Source: Hermatobates lingyangjiaoensis (Eukaryota; Arthropoda; Insecta; Hemiptera; Hermatobatidae). Taken from it: a DNA stretch of 64,000 nt. Shown here piece after piece: positions 51,401 to 63,000 of this stretch. The position numbers and the translations under genes were made by a program. The DNA lies in contig JAPFBL010000070.1 in assembly GCA_026182355.1 (NCBI GenBank), positions 1,918,501 through 1,982,500 on the forward strand. Reading direction: 5' to 3'. The notes beneath the pieces were generated by a model that was not told the DNA's origin, searched no databases, and saw only the letters and a list, made by a program, of their open reading frames with translations. The number at the start of each line of letters is the position of its first letter. Position 1 is the stretch's first letter.

Positions 51401-53104
51401 CAGAATATAGTAGTGAAACTTATTAGAAAACTGTTATCAGTAAAATAAGAACCCATATTTTGAAATATATGTATTATAAAATATATAAATTTGTAGTCAT
51501 AATACCTGTGTCTTTAGTAATTAGCACTTAATTACATTAAGAAATGAATTAGTTATTGTTAGATTATTATTATTATTATTGTAATAATGGCAATAATTAT
51601 TCTAATGAATCTTGTACATATATATGTAACAAAAATAGTGCATTAGATATTTTTTTAAATTTTTATACATGAAATATTTTGGATGTCATTTTAATCAAAA
51701 AATTGTATAACGTTACAAACAATGTACTAGAAGCTAAAGTGGTTTTCAATTATTTAAAACATTAATGAAACAAAATGTAGTTTTAACGCCTACGTGTTTA
51801 GATTAACAATGTCAATATGAGCTTATTAACTGTATGTTAGACGTTTTGATAATTGTTGACTCTACAAGAAAAGACGAAAGTGATTTTCCTTCTTCTTACT
51901 AATTCAACAGTACAAAAACTCTCTTATAAAACTTCCTACTGAGTGAATTTCATATTTATGTTTCTTGGCAAGAGTTGAGAATTTCCACTACACTTTCCTA
52001 CCTTAGAGAAAATACAGTTCCTTGGCAAAATGTTACGAGCAAATCTTGTTATCCTAAATAATAATTTGCATAGCTACACGATGTTTTATACTCTCATCTG
52101 AAATAAGACTTTGGAAGTTAATCATAAAGCTTCAACTAAGTATCAGTACACGACTCTTGATAGACCCTTCCCCATCGGTATAGCACTTCTGAATCTTTAA
52201 CCACACATCTCACTTTATCACTTTAACACTCAGACAATCATTCTTATTTATCATCAGTGTTATCATTCTTAGTTTCATCAGTGTTGTTTTCTTATTTAAT
52301 ACTTCGTGACTATGTATACAAATATAACTTCACTAAAAATTATAATTATACTTATTAAACATAATCTTATTAATGTTTAATTAAGTATTCACATAATTTC
52401 AGAATCTAAAAACTTCCTTCATTAGCAGAAAAGAAACATTCAGAAATATACTAAGCAATCACAATGACTATATAAGCATACCTGGTAAAGACGTCACTAC
52501 AACTGCGAATCGACAGGTTGCCACCGACAGTAGAAGTATCACATACATTTAAATTTTAGAATTTCTCCTTTCTCTCTCCTAGTACATTTTGTAATCATTA
52601 GCTTTTTAATAAACTAGAATACGAATTTTAAATTTATAGTTCCAATTTTAAATTCCAGAGTAGATTTAGAACAATAAGGTTCAAGTAAAACTACTTAACA
52701 CTGTGTCTTGTATAACATTGTGTTTAAATTTATTTGTTTAATCATTGGTATAAGAGTGTTTATAGAGCTGCTAATTAAGACGCATAGTACAGGGTGCAGA
52801 TCTTGTTGGGCCATTGGATCTACGTATGTTGGCAAAACAAATCACGTTTAGTCCCTCCATAGAATGAATATAACTTCTGAATGAATCAACAGAATCGCCA
52901 GAAATAGTATTGTCTCGGCAACAAAAAAAGTTTTGAAATATGACTGGGAATAGGTAGAAGGAACGATCTGATAATCTGGACTCACAGGGTGTGCTACGCG
53001 GGCGGGTTCTACAGTATCATTGATTTGGTGTCAACTAATTCAGACTATTTCATACTCTTAGTCTGAAATAGTTTACTATATGTAAATTATAAAGACCATT
53101 AAAG
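51312..53104. other. Intergenic DNA
   Basis: (TA)n at about 51367-51398. At 52796-52850 the frame C-R-S-C then STYVGKTNHV hints at a GIY-YIG fragment of a PLE, too short to call. Otherwise nothing recognised. Confidence 0.4.
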
Positions 53105-54180
53105 AATTCGATCTCGAGATTTTTACGGATTTACATGTTTTGAGGTCTTCAAAGCCCTTTTATGACTTTTTTTGATTATATCTGTGTATGTGTGAGTGTG
53201 TGTGACTGCGTGTGTGTGTGTGAGGGTAGGTGAATGGGTGTATGTCTAAACGTATGCTTGGACACTACAGTCACAATCTTAGATGAGTCAAATTAATTTT
53301 TTTTTTTAAATTGGGCCTTGTAGTGTAGATGTGTTCTATTATTAGAGAGATATTATGCATGATGGGAAAGTAACTTTTTTGGCAAAAATATCTTTCTAGA
53401 CAACTGTTTTTTTCCTTCTAAACTACTAAATCTAGAGTCTTCAAATTTTGGCATTATCATGAAAGCGACAAAATGAATAACTAATAAAATCTTCATACTC
53501 TTAAAACAATTCATATTTTCCTATAGAATGTAACACTTCTGAATTATGCTCGTATCTGAAAGCTTCTCAGGAGAACAGAAGCCATTATGTCTGATGGATC
53601 AAACTGAAATTATACCTAAAAATAAAGGATTATGCGGAAGATGATATAAGGTAACTTTTTTTTTTAATTAAATTAACCTTAGAGGCGTTATAAAACATTT
53701 TCTGTTTGCAGAAAATATTTTTTGACCCAAAATGGTTTATTACGAAACAATAAAATTTTCCAAAAAAAAAATTGATCAGAAAATGACCAATTTACAAACA
53801 AAGTCCAGAAATTTTAACAGAAAAAAATGTTTACAGTTATTCACATTGACTAAGTTTAATAACAAAAATTGAATTGATTTAATGACTTAATATGCAATGT
53901 GATAAGAATAAAATTCTTACATGCAAAAACTCAGCACTAATCGAACATATAGCTTTTGGTGCTTTCCATAGTATGATGGATTTGTTTAACAAATGCTCTA
54001 ATCAATCTATATGTTGCACTCTTAAACTAAACATAACATCAGATGTAGATTTCATATTGTATATGAATCATATTTGTGCAATATTAAAGTATGGCAATTT
54101 CTATTATTATGGCGTTCTATTATTACAAGCAAATACTAATTTTCAGCTAATTCTTCAAATTGTCAGCTTATAGTAAGATA
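53105..54180. repeat. Dispersed repeat family R, copy 2
   Basis: Block b at 53105-53660 and block a at 53873-54110 correspond to 33146-33640 and 32855-33090. A 93-codon frame covers block a (53892-54173) on the plus strand, but the matching part of copy 1 has stops in that frame, so coding is doubtful. Confidence 0.6.
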
Positions 54181-54880
54181 TTATGTTCACATACAGCAAA
54201 GTTCAATGTAGACCAATTGAAATTTTTTAATGGTAATATCATTAAATGATATTTGTTTTCATTTATGAACTTTAATTTCTTCCATACCTCAATTATACAA
54301 AGTAAAAATACTGAGGGGTATTCGTGCTTGTAGGTCTCTATATGTATTCGATATAAATATTTAAATTGATGGCCAATTAAAAAGGCAAATAAAATTAAAC
54401 ATTATATATTTAAATAAACATTATTTTATTAAAAAAAAGTAATAAAAAATATAAATAGTTGAGTAGAAGTAATAAAGCACCAAAGTCAGTCTGAAGAGGA
54501 CAAGCAGGAAAAATCTGAAACAAAATCAAAAATTTAATGTGATTATTTTTTTCTTCATATACTATCCTAATATTCTTCCACCGATAATCTTTTGCTTGAA
54601 AAGTTCAATATGGTAAATGTTATAAGCTATTCTATTTACTTTGATCTTTTTTATATAATGTTATGGCTTGGTACACAAGTTTTACATTTTCAATACTTAT
54701 ATACACGAATACGACAGTATAAATAGAGATTATAGAATTAAAATTACACAAACTCCAGAACATTTAATGTTTTAGGTAGGTATTTGAAAATATGCATGAA
54801 CTATTTATTATATTTACTTTTTACATATATTTTACTTTTTATATTTATTATTTTACTTTTATATTTTTTTGTCGCTGATG

Positions 54881-54911
<31 letters not shown>

Positions 54912-54982
54912 CAAAACTAAAGTTTATCGGGACTCGGTCAGTTCTTCAGGTTCAAATTATACTCTCATTGCCAACGTTTCGG

Positions 54983-55261
54983 TCTTTATTTAAAACCTTT
55001 TTCATAGGCAGAAGTATAAATTTTGAAACAAAAAAACTAAGTATTACATTACAAATTATTTTACAAACAAAATAGTATGTCGATTTTAACAACAACTGTA
55101 GTCTGAATGAACACGTGAACAGTGTTACGTGTTCATTCAGACTATAGTTGTTGTTAAAATTCACATACTATTTTTCTTTTTTAAAATAATTTGTAATGTA
55201 ATACTTAGTTTTTCTGTTTCACAATTTATACTTCTGCCTATGAAAAAGGTTTTAAATAAAG
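54983..55261. repeat. Large palindrome, ~134-bp arms
   Basis: Arms 54983-55116 and 55127-55261 pair along almost their whole length with a 10-nt loop. The left flank continues on the minus strand as GACCGAAACGTTGGCAATG, the hammerhead-family end, with C3 and G8 changed. (TA)n lies at about 54884-54910. Confidence 0.9.
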
Positions 55262-55492
55262 TGTTATATTTCAATTCATACTTTGAAACCGGACGTTTTG
55301 GTTTTACCTAAAGCAAACACAGTTAGAAAAAAAAATAAGAATCCTTAGAAAAAGGGATTAACGTTTATAATACATTAATGCAGTACTAAGAAGTTATGAA
55401 TAAATGAAATGTCAAAAATATGATTATAATTGCTAAATTCTGGTTATGATAAAATTATAAAATTAATAACAATGGATATTACGTACTGGAGA

Positions 55493-55690
55493 TCACAGGC
55501 TCTTAGGTAGAGAGGAAATTATCCCCTGGTTGAAGGCTTCTGGAGGGGACTCTACTTTGAAGGCTGGCTTGAACCTCTTGTTTGTTTTGATGATATGCGG
55601 CTTGTCGCTGGTGGAGTTCTTGACTCGCCAGTAGATGGTCTGAACTCCACTTCTTCCAGCAATGTAGCGGCTGCAGCTTCCAATCAGCAT
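55493..55690 (-). CDS. Candidate small protein or terminal exon, unknown
   Basis: A 65-codon minus-strand frame beginning ATG at 55690 and ending TGA at 55493-55495. It is GC-richer than its surroundings and preceded by an acceptor-like GATTAG (55691-55696). The product includes SRYIAGRSGVQTIYWRVKNS and a Pro/Lys-rich end, with no signal peptide or membrane segment. I do not recognise it. With the promoter-like region and donor at 56624-56625 it may be the second exon of a short gene with a non-coding first exon. The plus-strand frame over the same DNA is also open, so orientation rests on the splice and TATA signals. Confidence 0.4.
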   Translation of the reverse strand: MLIGSCSRYIAGRSGVQTIYWRVKNSTSDKPHIIKTNKRFKPAFKVESPPEAFNQGIISSLPKSL

Positions 55691-56625
55691 CTAATCAACA
55701 AATCACACCCATTACTCATCAACATTTTTTCAATTCAAATCACAGGTAATATTAAAATTCATAAATTGATTAATTAGAAAATTATTGGGAAAAAACTTGA
55801 GATAATATCATTTTAATTGTACATAAACAAAAACTAGTAATCATCACGGTTATAATATCAAGGAGAAATTTAATAATATTAATTCTAGATTTCTTCCTAG
55901 ACGCCTGAGCTGAGCAAAAACAACTTAAATTGTAGGGATGAATCTTGAAATGGTAAAGGAGATCATTTCATTATTTATTTATTTATAAATAATAATTTAT
56001 AATTCATAAATAATTTATAGATAATAATAATAATTTATAATGTATTTATTATTATTTATTTAAATAAAATTATTTAATTTAAACATTATTTTTAATAAAT
56101 TATTTTTTTTAGCAGTGAAGTCTTATCAAAAAAATGTGGTGTTCCCTTTGCCAGAAATAATGTGATGAAAAAGATAACCAAAACATAAAGATTTAGTTAA
56201 TAGGAATGCACACAGAAAAGAAGTAACTAATAAATATAGTAATTTTGTAAATAAATAATTGAATAAGCAATTGCTTACAACAAGTATATTAATAGTATTA
56301 ATATCACAAATATATCTTATTAGTATTCTACGGTATTTCTTTGTATACTATTTTTTACTTCAGCGTTTGATATATTTGATATAAATGTACGGAATACGAT
56401 CATCACAATTGAAAAAACAAATATTAATATTACTGGACTTTTTCTTCTTTACAGGGTTTTCATGTAATTTTGACTCATAATATATGATAATAGAATTATT
56501 ATTGCAATTAATGTATTGATAAATGATTAAAATAAATAATATTAAGTTTTGATCTCATTGCAAATTAGAAAGACAGTTTGTGCATAATATGTGGTGCTAC
56601 TTATAGAATGATAAAATGAAAGTAC

Positions 56626-56695
56626 CTTGGTAGTTGTACTGGTTGTATGTGAGAGCGAGAATGTTGCTAGACTATTGGTTGCTAGTGAATGTTTG
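56626..56695 (-). other. Candidate 5' UTR exon
   Basis: Minus-strand segment without ATG, ending CAACTACCAAG before a donor GTACTT at 56625. It begins ~25 bases after a TATA-like box. The inferred 0.94-kb intron would lead to the frame at 55690. Confidence 0.3.
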
Positions 56696-56714
56696 AGGGA
56701 GTGAGTGCAGGGGA

Positions 56715-56723
56715 TTTATAAAG
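56715..56723 (-). promoter_or_regulatory. TATA-like box of the candidate minus-strand gene
   Basis: CTTTATAAA on the minus strand, followed ~15 bases later by CACTCACTCC (initiator-like). The ~200 bp upstream (56724-56850) are GC-richer than the neighbourhood and contain CAGGTG/CACCTG-type sites. Confidence 0.35.
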
Positions 56724-57567
56724 AACTGGATAGAAGAGGGGTCAACACGAGGATGCAGCGTGACCAGGTGACACTCACCAGGGGTGCTCCAGTGGTGATA
56801 AGCCTTAACTAACCACACCACTCCAATCTCATCCGTGCCAGATTACTCAGAGTAAACAAATGTAATCTACACTGCTGGATATCAATGCCAGTAGGAGATT
56901 AATTTAATGATAAATATAATTACACGTGACTGCTCAAACTCATCAATATTCACTCCTCCAAATAGAATTTTTGTGCAGTTCTAGGAATTTACTGACTTAC
57001 TGCACTTCTACAATATGCCAACAATGAATACTCAACCGTATATAAGTAACTAGTTTACAACCAGATTGTAACGTTATGTTTCAAGTCTCGTATCAAGACA
57101 CTTGAATTACTGAGATCTTTCCCATTCAGATTCTCTACCACACAATCTCTCATTCTCACTCAGTCTCCTTCATTCTTTACTGCTCTCTATTAACGTATAC
57201 AAATTTAATTATCTTAATCAAATATTATGACTTCTTCCGGTACATATTAGTTAAATTTCTATTCTCATGTATATTAAGAAATAATATTTAATCAAACCTC
57301 ATGTCAACTTTCTCCCCATTCCAACCATCCATCTCATGACTATTACAAAAACCATTACAAATTGAAAGAATCTAGCTCTCAATTAGAGTCGCATAGATTC
57401 GTATCAGTGAGACTCAGACGAAAATTACTTGTTTTGTTTGAAATGCCTTAGTCATTTTTCTTTATTTTGTTACTGTGGCTCAGGAGTGGAGTTTTTATAA
57501 GCATCATTTTGAAATTTTGATATATATATATATAAAGAAAGATTTCACATAAACACGTGAAATAACA

Positions 57568-57706
57568 ATCAATGATCAAACCACAATAAGAAATGGGAAA
57601 ACAAGACTAAGATCTTTCAGTTGGGTTTTTGACTCTGACGAAGACCGCTTGTTACGGTTGAAAGATCTTAGTCTTGTTTTCCCATTTCTTATTGTGGTTT
57701 GGTCAT

Positions 57707-57710
<4 letters not shown>
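57568..57710. repeat. Intact hairpin element between (TA)n tracts
   Basis: 52-bp arms (57568-57619 and 57659-57710: ATCAATGATC, CCACAATAAG, GGGAAAACAAGACTAAGATC and complement), 39-nt loop, followed directly by (TA)n (57709-57746) and preceded by the family tail AAGATTTCACATAAACACGT at 57538-57557 and a short (TA)n. It carries the best-preserved hammerhead-like motif. Confidence 0.85.
57631..57673 (+). ncRNA. Hammerhead-ribozyme-like motif, best preserved
   Basis: GACT (helix I, 57631-57634), CTGACGA (57635-57641, consensus CUGANGA), extra A, helix II GACCG/CGGTT (57643-57647 with 57655-57659, loop CTTGTTA), GAA (57660-57662), self-complementary helix III AGATCT (57663-57668), H17 = T (57669), AGTC (57670-57673) pairing perfectly with GACT. 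All invariant core bases are present. Because helix III has no loop, the motif would be expected to work as a dimer of two RNA copies. Cleavage is predicted after 57669; activity is untested. Confidence 0.65.
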
Positions 57711-57746
<36 letters not shown>

Positions 57747-57754
<8 letters not shown>

Positions 57755-59978
57755 AGGATATCTAATCTACTTGGGAGGAGAAGCTACACCGTAAATTATA
57801 ACCAAACACAAAAATAGAAAAAAATTAAAAACCATACCAAATCCTACATAAATATTTTGAGAATTGTCATTGACATTTGACTCATTTGTCCTCTGGGTTG
57901 TTTTTTTTCTTAATGTTATGTATATCTATCATCTTATGCCTTTTTATAAAATTAATCACAAGACTTCTGTTAGTCATCAGGTAACCTTCCTGTTTCCATT
58001 TTCATGAATTCCCACAACCTCAACTGGAATAACTGGTTCACATTTCAGATATTAAACAAGGTACCTGGTTAGAACAGACAAGTAACTCTTTTCATCTCAA
58101 GAAACTGAAATTTGGATCGAAAGAATATTCTAACCTGGTTTAACTTGAACCCTTAGTTTTGTATTATGATCATTTTAGTTTTAGTTTTTTTCTCATTTAT
58201 CTTTTCCACTCTTTTTATAGTTTTTTATCAATTAAATCTGTTTATACATTTCTTGGATTATTAGTTATATTTTAACTCTTATTTATTGTTATTATAATAG
58301 CTTCTTTCACTGGGTATTTTATCACCCTTTTGGTGCCAGTGAAAAGTTTCCAAATACAAGAGTTCTACAATCATCTTTCGTCTCATATGTGTATCACTAC
58401 TTCATCCGCTATGTTCTTTGTTTCTGTTACTTTTGGTTTTTTTTTTTACTTTTAGTATATACATGTATTCTTCAATTTACGGAAAGGTGAGTAAAACCCT
58501 CCCTCCTTACTTTAATAGTTGAAATTTAACAAACTGGACTTTAGAAAGTACTAAACTTTAGAACCCAGAACATAATAAAATTCTTAATTTTTGACAACAC
58601 TTTGTTGTTTGGAGAAGATCAAAAGAGAAGATATCTAGCCACATTTGCAAGTCCAATGAAATATATTCATTCATAGGAAGCTTATCAAAAGATGTTTTGC
58701 CTTACCCATATTTCCTTTATCATTAAAATAGTAAACTTGTTTAACTGTTCAGACACTTGTATTTCCTATAGACATTAACAATCATTTACTTCTTATAAAG
58801 TAATTGCTTTATAAACAATAAAGCTATTCTTCTCAAACAATAATATATTACTGTGTTTTTTCAATTACTAATGAATAAGTAATAAAAATAAATGGTTACA
58901 AAGTGAGAAGTTGAACCAGTGGGTTTCATTCTTTGCTCATGTGCATCGATGTCATTGTGTAATCTATTACTAGAAATGCCTGTTACGCATAATATGCATA
59001 GTTGTATATTTGTAAATAAAGATGATAAAAAAAATGGTTGAAACACTACCTCTGTTTCAAACAAGTAAGATATGTATACTCTCAGCAAAATTAGCTAAAG
59101 GTCACTCCAATTTCATTTAATTTTTATGCAGCATTTTTTTTTTTACCTTGCCAATATGTTTTAGAATAACCTGGCCCTTAGTTGACACCAAAATTTTTAC
59201 AAAAAAATTGTAAAAAAAATTATAAAAATTGTATTTACTAAATAATGATAAATGATTTTCGAAGCTTTAATTTTGAATCATAGAATGTTTTATGTGTTGA
59301 TCTCTATGGCAAGATGTAAGTTAGATATTTTCTATTGTCTTGCTGAAAGGCTGGGGTATGTGAGGAATGTGTTGTTGGAGGCAAGGGCATATATGTCGGA
59401 ATGAGTGAAATGTAATTGAAAACCCTTGAGTGACCCTAATCTCTTGTTAATGGCCAGTGTCACAGCAACCAACGATGATCACAAATATGGCCACTTGTCA
59501 ACCAAACCAAAATACACGTCATAATATATAAAAAAAAATATTTATAAAATAATAAATTCAAATAAAAAGCTATAAATAAAATAATAAACTTAATTAATCC
59601 ATTAAGTTTCAGTTATTTCTAAAATTAAATATACAGTTATATTTATAAAATTAAATGACCTGTGGTTTAACTAATAGTCAATTATTGGTAATAACAACTA
59701 ACAGTAAAATCTTCTAGTCTTAAAGTATGGTTAAATGATTATAGGCACTAATGGTACACGATAAACGTAAAAATACATACATTGCTATGTAAATTATGTA
59801 TGGAAAAGAATTTAAAATAGGAACATAAGAAGTATAAGTGTGAGATATAAAATATGATTTAAACATAAATTATAAATTATTAAATATACTATAATATAAT
59901 TGATATAGTATAAGTTTATAATTCTTTAATATACCATGGAAAAGAAAATATATGAAATGCTGTAGGTGGTACGTAGAG
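57747..59978. other. Intergenic AT-rich DNA
   Basis: Nothing recognised. The short frame at 58861-59088 has no supporting features. Confidence 0.5.
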
Positions 59979-60000
59979 TAGGTTAGGTTAGGTTAGGTTA
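59979..60000. repeat. Telomere-like (TTAGG)n at the LINE 3' end
   Basis: Just over four units of TTAGG on the plus strand (TAACC on the element strand), abutting the end of LINE homology. This is the canonical insect telomere pentamer. Confidence 0.9.
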
Positions 60001-60073
60001 CAGTGGCCGTCCCGAAGAGAACACACATAGGCCGCAAGCCGGCCCCTTGTGATACCACAAAGAGAAATTGAGG

Positions 60074-63000
60074 CTATTCTCCCCCGTCACTGGTCCACTC
60101 GAACCATTTCGAGAGAACAATAAATCTAGACAGATCCCTGATACCAGTGGATGCTAAGTTCTCAAGATTGTCAAAGAAGTACTCTCCCAGTGCCTCTTTC
60201 CTTCTTTGAGCCAGACCAGGGCATTGACAGAGAAAGTGAGAAATCGTCTCTTCCTCTTCCTCATCCTGGCACGCCCTGCAAAAATCCCTCGGCTCCAATC
60301 CTAATCTGGTGGCGTGTCTACCTACGAGCCAGTGTCCCGTGGAAACAGCGATCACATTGGCTACATCTCTTCTATTCTTGGAAAGAAGATCCTTCGTTCT
60401 TCTGGAATTACAAGAAGGCCATAACTGCTTTGAAATAAGACACGTGTCCTCATCAGACTACCTTTGCCTGATGCGTTCATCAATTCTTTGTCTTATCCAA
60501 AGCTTACATGTAAAAATTGGGGTCCCTAAATTGTATAGGATATCCTGAGTGGGAAGAGTGGTGCCAAAGCGGGCAAGCTCATCAGCCTTACAGTTGCCTT
60601 CAATGTTCCAGTGACCTGGTACCCATATAAGTTCAACTTTAGCCCTCAATGACAATTCATTTAGGAGTTTCTTGCAGTCCTCGACTGCCTTTGATGTACT
60701 ATAGATCCCCTTTTGGGATTTAATAGCAGCTTGACTATCTGAAAAAATCTTGATGCCATCGCTGCCCAAAGAGGTCAGGGCTAACAAGCGCCTGACCGCC
60801 TCCCTAATAGCAGTAACTTCTGCCTGGAATACACTGCAGTGGTCAGGGAGTGGTCAGTTCCATTCCAGTGCCTCTGAAAAGATACCTCCACCAACCCTGC
60901 CCCCCAGCTTAGATCCATCAGTAAAGATCCATATGGATCGGCTGTTCGAGAACAAGTCCCCCCTCCAGTCCTCCCTGCGGGGTATGACTGTGGAGAACCC
61001 GCTCCCAAAAGAGGGCTTAGTGATGATGTAGTCAATATCTGTAAGTAAGCTTCTGTATTCCTGAAGCACAGTTGAATGTCCAATATGAGTCTCCCTCCAG
61101 GGGTTGATCGTGTGTAATCTTATAGCCGAATTAACAGCCAGCTGCTCCCCATAAAGGTCCAGTGGTGTCAAATTCAGAATAATATCTAATGCCTTTGTTG
61201 GGGTGGTTCTAAGACAGCCAGTAATATATACTTCTGCAAGTCTTTGCACCCTACCCAATTCTTTGAGGCGTATGCCCACTCGTAAGGCTTTCCACCATAC
61301 CATTACACCATAAAACAAAATAGGTCTAACGACCGCCTTATACATCCAGTAAACTATCCTAGGATTTATTCCCCATCTTTTACCCACAGCTCTCCCACAT
61401 GAGTAGAGAGTGTGAATAGCCTTCCTAGAGCGTTCCATGATATTGGGCCTCCAGCTAAGCTTTTTATCCAGGATTAATCCCAGATATTTAGCCTGATCCG
61501 AGAGGCACAACTGGATTCCATTCAGAGAAGGCATAACCAAGGGAGGGATCACTCTCCTCCTAGTAAATAGGACAACTTTAATCTTTTCTGGATTAACTCC
61601 TAGTCCATGATCTATACACCACTTTTGAGTTCTAGATAGATACCTTTGCATCAAATCTGAGATGGTATCTATGAACTTACCTGAGACAGCTAAAGCTAGG
61701 TCATCCGCATATGCAGTCACATTGCATCCTAATTCCACTAGATCTAGAAGCAGCCCATTCAGGGTAATATTCCACAAGAGAGGCGAGAGGACACCACCCT
61801 GTGGCGTACCTCTCACCGGGGTTCTCTTGATTGTGGAACTCCCCATCGACGAGCTGATTCTTCTGTGGAATAGAAGTTGCTCCACAAAGGTCGAAATCGA
61901 TCGCTCTACTCCCAGAGCTCTCAAGGAGCGAACAATCGATTCAAACCGAATATTATTGAAGGCCCCCTCTATGTCGAGGAAAGAAACCATAGTATACTCC
62001 TTGTATTCCAACGACTTCTCTATCTGGGATACGAGGACATGTAGTGCAGTCTCAGTAGATTTACCTTTACTGTATGCATGTTGCATGTCGGACCATCGTG
62101 TAGGATCAAGATGTATCCGAATCTGTGCCTCTATTAGCTTTTCCAGTGTCTTCAGAAGAAAGGACGACAAACTTATTGGTCTGAAGTCCCTTGCTTCCGA
62201 ATGAAACACTCTACCACCTTTAGGGATAAAGACTACCCTAACCTCTCTCCAAGAAAGAGGAATATAAGATAGATTCAAACAGGATTCAAATATGACCTCC
62301 AACCACGGAAGAATCGTCTCAGAAGCCTCCTGAAGTTCCGCAGGGATGATATCATCAGGCCCCGGTGATTTAAACCTTTTGAACCCAGAGATCGCCCATT
62401 TCAGGCGATCCCCTGACACCATACTGCGGTTAACCTGAAATTTCTTATCAGAAGGTGAATTTGTCCCCACATCCACCACACAACCAGGAAAATGTGTTTC
62501 CATTAATAGCTCCAGTGATTCAGAGCTCGAGTTTGTCCAGCTGCCATCCTGCCTACAAATGTATTCAGGCATAGCTGGATCCATAGCCAGGATTTTGCGA
62601 AGACGGTTACCCTCAGAGACTTCCTCTATTCTCGAGCAGAATCTTCTCCAAGAGTCCCTCTTCGCAGTCCTTACCTTTTTCTTAAATATCCGAAGGCTGG
62701 CCTTATATTCATTCCACTGACCTGAAACCTTAGCCAGGTTGAATAGCCGGCGACATTCTTTCCTCAATGTTCTAATTTCAGACGTCCACCACGGAGGTCT
62801 GAGTTTCCCCCTGACCCTATGCACAGGACAGGAAGCTTTAGACGCTTGATTGCAGGCAGTTGTCAACCGCTCCACAACGGCGTCCAGTTCCTCTGTGTCC
62901 TTTGGCTTAGGGACAGGTTCTACTAAAATCATAGCTAGGGTTTCCCTGTACAACTTCCAGTCAGTAGCCCTTCTGTTCCAGTACATTGGATGACCCGGTC

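Noticed and set aside
52790..52850. GIY-YIG endonuclease fragment (CRSC then STYVGKTNHV)
   Set aside because: Only ~18 codons before a stop, with no neighbouring PLE sequence; chance cannot be excluded.
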